A stretch of DNA of 30,365 nucleotides, from positions 1-30,365 of the forward strand of contig JBBSTY010000029.1 of assembly GCA_038235385.1 (NCBI GenBank). The letters run 5' to 3'. The stretch comes from JBBSTY01 sp038235385. Its GTDB lineage: Bacteria; Actinomycetota; Acidimicrobiia; Acidimicrobiales; Acidimicrobilacustridaceae. Below are positions 25,301 through 30,365 of this stretch, piece after piece (within the stretch, counting starts at the first letter, position 1; each line of letters begins with the position of its first letter). The notes beneath the pieces are model-generated. The model was not told the origin of the DNA, did no database searches, and saw only the letters and a list, made by a program, of their open reading frames with translations. A program made the position numbers and the translations under genes.

Positions 25301-25448
25301 CCTGACGGTCATCGCCGAAGGTGTCGAGACGCTCTTCCAGATGGAGGCGCTGCGCGACCTCGACTGCGAGTTCGCCCAGGGCTACCTGTTCAGCCGTCCC
25401 GTTCCCATCGGCCCGGCGATGGATCTCCTGGCATCGCAACCGGCGTGA
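22305..25448 (+). CDS. PAS-GAF sensor with GGDEF and EAL domains (c-di-GMP turnover)
   Basis: This 1047-residue soluble signalling protein has three PAS domains (about residues 65-182, 197-312 and 322-442), a GAF-type domain (450-608) and a GGDEF domain with an intact GGDEF (696-700) and I-site RPGD (687-690). The EAL domain has the signature ESLVRW (824-829): the catalytic Glu is kept and the middle Ala is Ser. The other EAL motifs, NISARQL, EVTES, DDFGTGYASLDYV, KIDRSFI, AEGVET and QGYLFSRP, are intact. The first PAS has the LOV-like GPDTD turn but no photo-reactive Cys. The ATG at 22305 is the first of the fold-compatible starts; no good ribosome site is seen. The gene is divergent from xseA and 58 bases upstream of an alpha-galactosidase gene on the same strand. 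It is a domain-level relative of the five-PAS protein at 17029-20262, so the xse genes sit between two c-di-GMP enzymes. Confidence 0.92.
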   Translation: MVSAAQIPPLASPIEAVPARRARTTAVIRLDQEPAILDRHLDRAAGDPDGLDQVHLVSGEPLLWSAAFRAAAERSRDGVVISVATPLDETVRIHFVNDAFLALSGFDRAELMGHTTGLLVGPDTDLEALRRIETALRTGQAITIDLDIARHDGASQPVEVTYERIESVDGCSWYVSVFRDRLASVEAEAEAWRTGEWTREVMGAVTDLIWVVSADSRIRWMSPSVSIQLGYSLEELMGSSAEALIHPEDLPMAMAHLRLVLAGSAASFGETIRLAHRDGSFRRVSVHAVNHIDHPAIRGVLLTSVDLTERSAAEERFRQREVWAQALMKGGSDLVVVVDASGLVSYVSPAIERMLDLSPDEVVGTDASNFLHPDDVVEIAPALQAALGGGAERTQLASGAANYEIRVRHRDGSWRMVDAAVTDLTDNPAVNGLVINLRDVTRRRMVEDLLAEQTGLLEAIARGEPFEITLQKITQMIERVIDGSNCSIGILDPDGVIRVRAAPGLPREIVTTLDDMDPESPIGSRVRSSDGEASLHDLTDDAVGGHPNPFAAHGFVRCRVAPILAPGTGDLLGSLSVFHAGTERLSNLETDLLDRALNLAAIAIERRRFESALEHQALYDSLTELPNRALLKNRIDDALVRADRLGTGVAVLFIDLDRFKVINDSMGHALGDELLRQVASRFQGPLRPGDTIGRFGGDEFMVVCSRVPDEAAAANLAERFLDQLREPFTLDGGQIFVSASCGIAFADGSASSPESLIRHADVAMYRAKDQGRNQYVVFQENLDLQAVEQLALEQALRQAIDRHELEMYFQPVVRLATGTMSHVESLVRWNRPGHGVVAPGEFIPLAEESGLIVPMGWWILEEAARRAAAWPRLPGGAEVEVAVNISARQLASTLLVPKVREVLERTGLEPGRLCLEVTESALVHDVAQAKEALLQVKALGVRIAIDDFGTGYASLDYVRHFSMADYLKIDRSFIEGVEKVGSQESAIVTAAVALARSLGLTVIAEGVETLFQMEALRDLDCEFAQGYLFSRPVPIGPAMDLLASQPA

Positions 25449-25506
25449 GACCATCGCGGATCGACGCGCTCGATGGCGCGTCCGCACCGACGGTGGGGGA
25501 GACGCC

Positions 25507-27282
25507 ATGAGGCCGGAGCCGGGTTGGATCGAGGCGGTGAGCGACGCCGGTTCGGGTCGCGTGCGGTTCACCGGAGCACCGACGACCGCGACCATCGGTC
25601 CGCTCGAGATCACCATCGAGAGCGGGTCGTTCCCCACGTTCTCGTGGGCGGTGGCCAACCGCGGCGACCGCTCGGTTCGGGTGCGGTCGATCTCCATCGT
25701 GTTCGTCCTGGCCGACCTGGTGGAGCCGCTTCGCCTCTTCCGCCACGGCTACCAGTCCTGGAGCCCGTCATCGGTGGTGACCTTCGGGGTGGACGTCGAC
25801 CCATCGACGCTCGCAGGGTCGGAGTTCATGCAGGCGGCGTACCACGCGGATCAGCGTCAGGTCGCGGGCGACGAGCTGCGTTCGGAGCTCGTGGTGCTGC
25901 TGCGCGACGCCGGTGTCCGATCCGATGGGCAGCCGGTGCTGTTGGGCTTCGACGGCGGCCACGACCACGACGGCACCTTCCGGATCCGGCGGGACGCATC
26001 GGGCGAGGTGGTCGTGGCCGCCGAGGCGTTCCTGGGAGATGCCGAGCTCGTCGGCGGCGAACGACGGTCGCTGCACGGCGTCGTGGTCGACGAGCGGCCC
26101 GAGGTGGACGGTGCCGCCAAGCTCGACGCGTGGGCCACCGACGTCGGGCGACGACACGGCGGTCGGGTGTCGGCCCCCTACCAGGTGGGGTGGTGCAGCT
26201 GGTACCACTACTTCGCCGATGTCACCGAACGGGACCTCCGCGCCAACCTGGCGCAAGCGGGCGATTGGCCCTTCGACGTGTTCCAGCTCGACGACGGCTA
26301 CCAGGCGGCCATCGGCGACTGGCTCGCGACGAACGACTCGTTCCCGTCGTCGATCGACACGATCGCGTCCACCATCGCCGCCGAGGGACGAACGCCGGGT
26401 CTGTGGCTCGCCCCGTTCCTGGCTGCTCCGGATTCCCGGCTCGTGGCCGAGCATCCCGATTGGGTCGCTCGCTTCCGCGTCGACGGCCGGGCCGATCGAC
26501 CCCTGCGCGGGTGGTGGAACCCGATCTGGGCGGGCGGTGAGGACGGCTTCATGTACGCCCTCGACACCACGAACCCTGCGGTGCTCGCCCACCTCGAGCA
26601 GCTCGGCCGGACCCTCGTCGACGCCGGCTTCGGGTACCTCAAGCTCGACTTCACGTTCGCCCCCAGCTTCGACGGCGTGTGGTCCGACCCGGGGGCCACA
26701 CCGGCGCAGCGGGTGCGGGCCGGGTACGACGCCATCCGTCGCGGGGCGGGCGAGGACACCTTCATCCTGGGGTGCGGGGCTCCCATGGGACATGTGCTCG
26801 GTGCGGTGGACGGCAACCGCATCGGTCAGGACGTGGCCCCGCTGTGGACCCTCGATCGATCCGCCGAGGTGGTGCCCGGGTACCTCGACGTCCAGCCGGC
26901 GACCCGCTTCGCCTTCACCAACACCGTCACCCGCTCGTTCCTCCACCGGCGGTTCTGGTTGAACGATCCCGACTGCCTCATGTTGCGATCGTCCGAGACC
27001 GACCTGACCCCGCAGGCCGCCAGGACCTGGGCGCACACCGTCGCCGTGTCCGGCGGCATGGTGCTGGTGTCCGACGACCTCGCGCTCCTGGACGACGGCG
27101 ACCGATCGCTGCTCGACGACGTGATCACCATCGGCCGAGCGGCCGACGACGCGGCGCGGTCGGGCCCGGCGCCGCGCTGCGGCGACCTCCTCGATCATCG
27201 CGAGCCCGAGCGGTTCGAGGCGGCCGGCTACGCCCTGGTCGTCGATCCCGAGACCGCGTCCTCGACGCTCACCCGACCCTGA
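25507..27282 (+). CDS. GH36-type alpha-galactosidase (clan GH-D)
   Basis: This 591-residue glycoside hydrolase is probably cytosolic, as no signal peptide is seen. The N-terminal beta domain (residues 1-200) contains RHGYQSWSP. The catalytic barrel has VGWCSWYHYF (227-236), VFQLDDGYQ (258-266), the nucleophile Asp381 in YLKLDFTF and the acid/base Asp442 in RIGQDVAPLW, with GCGAPMG in between, as in GH36 enzymes that release alpha-linked galactose (melibiose, raffinose). Length is shorter than the roughly 700-residue group, and the C-terminal beta domain is reduced. ATG 25507 follows GGGGGAG at good spacing; the open frame before it overlaps the previous gene. It lies 58 bases after the c-di-GMP gene with no visible terminator, so read-through is likely. 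No sugar transporter is nearby, so the substrate remains inferred; related GH27/GH31/GH36 specificities are possible. Confidence 0.88.
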   Translation: MRPEPGWIEAVSDAGSGRVRFTGAPTTATIGPLEITIESGSFPTFSWAVANRGDRSVRVRSISIVFVLADLVEPLRLFRHGYQSWSPSSVVTFGVDVDPSTLAGSEFMQAAYHADQRQVAGDELRSELVVLLRDAGVRSDGQPVLLGFDGGHDHDGTFRIRRDASGEVVVAAEAFLGDAELVGGERRSLHGVVVDERPEVDGAAKLDAWATDVGRRHGGRVSAPYQVGWCSWYHYFADVTERDLRANLAQAGDWPFDVFQLDDGYQAAIGDWLATNDSFPSSIDTIASTIAAEGRTPGLWLAPFLAAPDSRLVAEHPDWVARFRVDGRADRPLRGWWNPIWAGGEDGFMYALDTTNPAVLAHLEQLGRTLVDAGFGYLKLDFTFAPSFDGVWSDPGATPAQRVRAGYDAIRRGAGEDTFILGCGAPMGHVLGAVDGNRIGQDVAPLWTLDRSAEVVPGYLDVQPATRFAFTNTVTRSFLHRRFWLNDPDCLMLRSSETDLTPQAARTWAHTVAVSGGMVLVSDDLALLDDGDRSLLDDVITIGRAADDAARSGPAPRCGDLLDHREPERFEAAGYALVVDPETASSTLTRP

Positions 27283-27300
27283 TCACCGAGGTCCGCGAGC

Positions 27301-27356
27301 CTGATCCCGGTCGGGTCGGTCCGTCGGGCGCCCACCCCGGGCGGGCACCCGATCAG
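27301..27356. terminator. Weak bidirectional terminator region
   Basis: In the 70-base gap between the convergent alpha-galactosidase and the 203-residue protein gene, CTGAT...ATCAG and CGGGT...ACCCG arms bracket an inner GCCC-ACCCC-GGGC hairpin. The right arm overlaps the stop codon of the minus-strand gene. Confidence 0.35.
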
Positions 27357-27964
27357 GGGGCGTAGCCCATGCCGTAGCGAGCCCAGGCGAGGTCGGGGAT
27401 GCGGAGGAACACGCCGTACACCTGTTGGAGCAGAACCGGGATCAGATCCGGATCCGCGTAGGGCACGTGGCCGAGCACACCCCCGCCGGTCCACTCGATG
27501 CGCAGGCTGGTGTCGGTGGTCATCAGCCACCGCTGCATGGTGTCGTCGACGATCAGCTCGATGGCGTCGGGATCCCGGCTGGCGATCCGGTACCGCTGGT
27601 TGAACGGGTTGCGGGTGCGCTCGTTGATCCGGCTGAGACGGGTGTGGGGACCGACCGTCAGCATGGGGAAGTCCGCGGGAAAGGTGAACAGCACGCAGAG
27701 ACGGTGCTCGTTGCCGGGATCATCGGCGTACGTGTAGGTCTTGTAGTCGAAGACCTGCACCTCGATCCCGCCGAAGTGGCCGTAGCAGAGCTCGGCGATC
27801 GGCGATGAGGTGCCGTTGCGGAACAGCGGCATCGACGGCATGCCCTGGGGGTTGTCGTGCTTGTACTGGCGGTCGAGCTCTTCGGTGAAGCGGAACCCGA
27901 AGTCCCGGGCCAGGCCCCGCATGCCGCCGGCCTGGTCGCCGAAGCCCTGGAAGAAGTCGCTCAT
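27353..27964 (-). CDS. Conserved-looking 203-residue protein of unknown function
   Basis: I do not recognise this protein with confidence. It is soluble, with no signal peptide or membrane helix, and mixed alpha/beta in character. A basic/aromatic start (MSDFFQGFGDQAGG) and a segment on strand-like pairs (ELCYGHFGGIEVQVFDYKTYTY) lead to HRLCVLFTFPADFPMLTVGPH, then NPFNQRYRIASRDPDAIELIVDDTMQRWL and SLRIEWTGGGVLGH. The alternation of a membrane-protein-quality-control-like strand pattern and a 'FNxRYRIxSxD' motif is reminiscent of DUF3137-type domains, but this is only an impression. The ATG at 27964 fits the CAGGGAA upstream as a weak ribosome site and a TACGCT -10 candidate at 27993-27998. 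The frame extending to 28165 crosses hairpins and is unlikely to be coding. It is isolated from its neighbours by terminator-like structures on both sides. Confidence 0.75.
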   Translation of the reverse strand: MSDFFQGFGDQAGGMRGLARDFGFRFTEELDRQYKHDNPQGMPSMPLFRNGTSSPIAELCYGHFGGIEVQVFDYKTYTYADDPGNEHRLCVLFTFPADFPMLTVGPHTRLSRINERTRNPFNQRYRIASRDPDAIELIVDDTMQRWLMTTDTSLRIEWTGGGVLGHVPYADPDLIPVLLQQVYGVFLRIPDLAWARYGMGYAP

Positions 27965-28046
27965 GTCGTTCCCTGGTCGTCGATTGCCCGAGAGCGTAGA
28001 CGGCGGGAGCCGCAGGCCGGAAGGAGCCCAAGAACAGGATCGAGCC

Positions 28047-28085
28047 GTGCCCCTGTCTGCGGGGCGGGTCCGCCGACAGGGGCAC
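28047..28085. terminator. Strong hairpin, 11-bp perfect stem
   Basis: GTGCCCCTGTC pairs perfectly with GACAGGGGCAC across a 17-base loop that itself contains GGCGG-GT-CCGCC. It may be a terminator or part of a structured leader for the minus-strand gene at 27353-27964. Confidence 0.6.
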
Positions 28086-28095
28086 GAATCGAAAC

Positions 28096-28127
28096 GAACC
28101 GGCCCGACGGAGGGGTCGGACCGGTTC
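28096..28127. terminator. Strong hairpin, 12-bp stem with one mismatch
   Basis: GAACCGG-C-CCGAC pairs with GTCGG-A-CCGGTTC around a 6-base loop. Read on the minus strand it is followed by GTTTCGATT. The arm CCGGTTC (28121-28127) can instead pair with a second GAACCGG at 28141-28147. Confidence 0.55.
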
Positions 28128-28267
28128 TCTGATGGAGGTCGAACCGGAACGGGTGGGCTGTTCACGATCCGACGCTTCCCTCAGCGCGAGGGACACGATA
28201 CCGGATCGGGTGGCCCGAGGCCATGGGCCCAGGGTCAAGATCTCGTCAAGAAAACCACCCGAACGAT

Positions 28268-28286
28268 CCGGCGTCAGGTGCGCCGG
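28268..28286 (-). terminator. Terminator of the ABC exporter gene
   Basis: CCGGCG-7 bases-CGCCGG forms 11 bases after the exporter stop. On the minus strand it is followed by a T-rich stretch (GGTGGTTTTCTTG) about 13 bases further, the most T-rich tract of the region. Confidence 0.6.
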
Positions 28287-28296
28287 CGACGGTCGG

Positions 28297-30267
28297 TCAC
28301 GCCGGCTGAGGTTCGGCGCGGACCAGCGTGCGGTACAGGTCGGCGTACAGACCACCTGTTCGCAGCAGGTCGCCGTGGCGGCCGGACTGGACCACGCGAC
28401 CCCGGTCGAGCACCACGATCTGGTCGGCGTTGACGATGGTGGACAGGCGGTGGGCGATCACGATCGACGTGCGTCCGGCGAGCGCGCCGGCGAGCGCCTC
28501 CTGCACCAGGGCTTCGTTCTCGGCGTCCAGGTGGCTGGTGGCCTCGTCGAGGATCACGACGGCAGGGTCCTTCAGCAGCATCCGCGCGATCGCCAACCGC
28601 TGCTTCTCGCCGCCCGAGAGCCGGTAGCCGCGGTCGCCGACGATGGTGCGGTAGCCGTCGGGGAGGGCCTCGAGGACGTCGTGGATCTGCGCGGCCCGAC
28701 ACGCCGAGACGATCTGCTCGTCGGTGGCGTCGGGCGCCGCGTAACGCAGGTTGTCGATGACCCGCTCGTGGAACAGGTGCGGGTCCTGGCTCACCACGCC
28801 GATCGCCGACCGCAGGCTGGTGAGCGAGAGGTCCCGCACGTCGTGCCCGTCGACCAGGACCGCGCCCGACGTGACGTCCCAGAGCCGCGGGAGGAGCGAG
28901 GTGAGCGTGGTCTTGCCTGCGCCGGACGGACCGACGATCGCCACCAGTTGGCCGGGTCGCACCTCGAGCGACACGCCCTCGAGGACGTAGCCCTCCGCGG
29001 GTCGGGTCGGGCCGTCGCTCCCGTCGACCCCGTCGACCCCGTCGACCGCCGGTGTCGTCGGTTCGACCGCGGCGGCCGCCGCCGAGGATCGTTCGCGACG
29101 GGTCGGGGGAGCGAGGGGCGGGGCGGCACCCGGGTTCTCGAGCGTGGCCATGAAGCGGTCGGTGGAGGTGGTGTAGCGGAACCACACGTCGTCGAAGCGG
29201 ATGTGGCCCTGCGGGGTCTCGAGCTCGACGGGGTCGGCGGGGTCGGTGATCGGGTTGGGCTCGTCGAGCACCTCGAACACCCGGTCGAAGGAGATGAACG
29301 CCGTCATGATGTCGACGCGAGCGTTGGTGAGCGCCGTGAGCGGTTGGTAGATGCGGGTGACGAACGCGGCCATCGCCACCAACGTGCCCACGGTGATCGT
29401 CCCGTTGATCACCGACAGCCCGCCCAGCCAGTAGACCGCGGCGGTTCCGAGGGCGCCGACGAGGCCGAGCGCGATGAAGAACGTCCGCCCGTAGAGCGCC
29501 GTTCGCACGCCGAGGTCGCGGACCCGGCCGGCGCGCACCGAGAACTCGTCGTTCTCGCGCCCGCGATCGCCGAACAGCTTGACGAGCATGGCGCCGCTCA
29601 CGTTGAAGCGCTCCGTCATGCGCGAGCTCATCTCCGCGTCGTAGTTCATGCCGTCGCGCGTCAGCGCCTGCATGCGCCGGCCGACGCGCTTGGCCGGAAC
29701 GATGAACACCGGGAGGAGCACCAGGGCGACGAGCGTGAGCCGCCAGTCGAGCAGGAACATGGCGATCAGCGTCGTGCCCAGCACGATGATGTTCGAGATC
29801 ACCGAGCCGAGGGTGCTGGTGAGCGCGCGCTGGGCGCCGATGACGTCGTTGTTGAGCCGGCTGATCAGCGCACCGGTCTGGGTGCGGGTGAAGAACGCGA
29901 TCGGCATCTGGGACACGTGGTCGAAGAGGCGCACCCGGAGGTCGAAGATGAGACCCTCGCCGATCTCGGACGAGAAGAACCGCTCGCCGAACGAGAGGGC
30001 CGCGCTCACGACGGCCAGCGCCACCACGACCAGCGAGAGGGTGGTGAGGAGCGCGGCATCGCCGCCGGGGATGGCGTCGTCGATGATGGCGCGGATGAGC
30101 AACGGCGGTCCGAGATCTGCGACGGCCCCCCCGATGATCACGGCGACGAACCCGATGAGCATCGACCGGTAGGGGCGAGCGAACTCGTGCAGCACCCGGC
30201 GGACCAGCGGTCGGCCGATGGTCACCCCCTTGATCGCCTCGGGGTCCGACCGCATCATCGAGTGCAT
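28297..30267 (-). CDS. ABC exporter half-transporter (fused membrane and ATPase domains)
   Basis: This 656-residue multidrug/lipid exporter-type ABC protein has a membrane domain with six helices (residues about 35-320) and an ATP-binding domain (355-650) with Walker A GPSGAGKTT (446-454), a Q-loop VSQDPHLF, the signature LSGGEKQRL, Walker B VVILDEAT and an H-loop IAHRLS, all intact. It should work as a homodimer or with another half-transporter outside the window. Between the A-loop (FRYTT, 364-368) and the usual VLEGVSLEVRPGQ there is an insertion of about 55 residues rich in Ala, Pro and Val-Asp-Gly repeats (VDGVDGVDGSDG). The ATG at 30267 follows GGGGAGG and TAGATT. The gene looks monocistronic. 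The substrate cannot be predicted. Confidence 0.93.
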   Translation of the reverse strand: MHSMMRSDPEAIKGVTIGRPLVRRVLHEFARPYRSMLIGFVAVIIGGAVADLGPPLLIRAIIDDAIPGGDAALLTTLSLVVVALAVVSAALSFGERFFSSEIGEGLIFDLRVRLFDHVSQMPIAFFTRTQTGALISRLNNDVIGAQRALTSTLGSVISNIIVLGTTLIAMFLLDWRLTLVALVLLPVFIVPAKRVGRRMQALTRDGMNYDAEMSSRMTERFNVSGAMLVKLFGDRGRENDEFSVRAGRVRDLGVRTALYGRTFFIALGLVGALGTAAVYWLGGLSVINGTITVGTLVAMAAFVTRIYQPLTALTNARVDIMTAFISFDRVFEVLDEPNPITDPADPVELETPQGHIRFDDVWFRYTTSTDRFMATLENPGAAPPLAPPTRRERSSAAAAAVEPTTPAVDGVDGVDGSDGPTRPAEGYVLEGVSLEVRPGQLVAIVGPSGAGKTTLTSLLPRLWDVTSGAVLVDGHDVRDLSLTSLRSAIGVVSQDPHLFHERVIDNLRYAAPDATDEQIVSACRAAQIHDVLEALPDGYRTIVGDRGYRLSGGEKQRLAIARMLLKDPAVVILDEATSHLDAENEALVQEALAGALAGRTSIVIAHRLSTIVNADQIVVLDRGRVVQSGRHGDLLRTGGLYADLYRTLVRAEPQPA

Positions 30268-30272
30268 CGTGG

Positions 30273-30293
30273 CCTCCCCATCTCGTCAATCTA
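30273..30293 (-). promoter_or_regulatory. Promoter -10 and ribosome site of the ABC exporter gene
   Basis: On the minus strand TAGATT (30293-30288) is a good -10 box and GGGGAGG (30279-30273) a good ribosome site before the ATG at 30267. The leader would be about 15 bases. No clear -35 was found. Confidence 0.5.
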
Positions 30294-30330
30294 CGGGGCG
30301 ACCGACGGGGTTCATCGGCCGGTCCGCGGC

Positions 30331-30365
30331 GGGGGGGGGCCGGGGGGGGGCCCCCCCCCCCGGGC
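30331..30365. other. G/C homopolymer runs at the window end, probably artefact
   Basis: Nine Gs, CC, nine Gs, eleven Cs, then GGGC end the sequence. Such runs are unlike anything else in the window and are typical of low-quality ends of assembled contigs. Confidence 0.8.

Larger units (their letters stand above)
27965..28296. other. 332-bp intergenic region with several hairpins
   Basis: No convincing coding sequence is present; the open frames that cross the region are shadows. It holds the terminator of the ABC exporter gene (28268-28286), a small stem TCCCTC-AGCGC-GAGGGA (28177-28193), two strong hairpins (28047-28085 and 28096-28127), a second partner for one hairpin arm at 28141-28147, and a promoter candidate for the minus-strand gene (TACGCT, 27993-27998). 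It could hold a small RNA, but I cannot name a family; tRNA and SRP RNA patterns were looked for and not found. Confidence 0.6.

Noticed and set aside
28096..28160. tRNA-like GGTTCGACC in the minus-strand intergenic region
   Set aside because: No matching acceptor, D or anticodon stems, and the bases flanking the loop do not pair as a T arm.

Overview
This is about 30 kb of very GC-rich DNA (roughly 70% by eye), densely packed with genes. Together with GTG/ATG starts, TANNNT-N6-8-start (leaderless-type) promoters and the gene set, it points to an Actinomycetota chromosome. A member of the Acidimicrobiia is my best guess, but no rRNA or tRNA is present to prove it. The left edge cuts a gene. 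The right edge ends in runs of G and C that look like the artefactual end of an assembled contig.

Region 1 (1-6921) is an ion and energy module. It holds the 3' part of kdpD and kdpE (K+-sensing two-component system), a small OB-fold protein, a KimA-type APC-superfamily transporter that I read as a K+ importer rather than a generic amino acid permease, and, convergent to these, a K+-independent H+-pumping pyrophosphatase (hppA). Region 2 (6922-9381) has release factor RF3 (prfC) divergent from a small secreted lipoprotein-like protein with four conserved-looking cysteines.

Region 3 (9419-12345) is a minus-strand operon of two tandem, paralogous serine beta-lactamase/esterase-fold hydrolases followed by a DUF1622 membrane protein. 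Region 4 (12346-14578) is a Fur-family regulator divergent from an alpha/beta hydrolase, which overlaps by ATGA a second alpha/beta-hydrolase-fold protein that has lost its nucleophilic serine. The 86-bp divergent region carries a direct repeat and two mirror-placed TAGGCT -10 boxes. Region 5 (14598-16993) is a TetR regulator divergent from a carotenoid/lignostilbene-type oxygenase, with a TTAAC-GCT-GTTAA operator candidate on the oxygenase promoter.

Region 6 (17029-25448) is a cyclic-di-GMP cluster. Two large soluble sensor proteins, each with PAS domains plus GGDEF and EAL domains, flank xseA-xseB (exonuclease VII). Both exonuclease subunits have unusual low-complexity C-terminal tails; the XseA tail is eleven His-Asp pairs encoded by a hexamer microsatellite. 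Region 7 (25507-30267) has a GH36-type alpha-galactosidase, an unrecognised 203-residue protein, a 332-bp intergenic stretch with strong and possibly competing hairpins, and a full-length ABC exporter half-transporter with a long insertion in front of its Walker A motif.

I found no phage, IS element, CRISPR array or defence system. The best candidates for something new are the serine-less hydrolase paired with an active one, the tailed exonuclease VII between two c-di-GMP sensors, the Fur/hydrolase divergent control region, and the competing hairpins near 28.1 kb.
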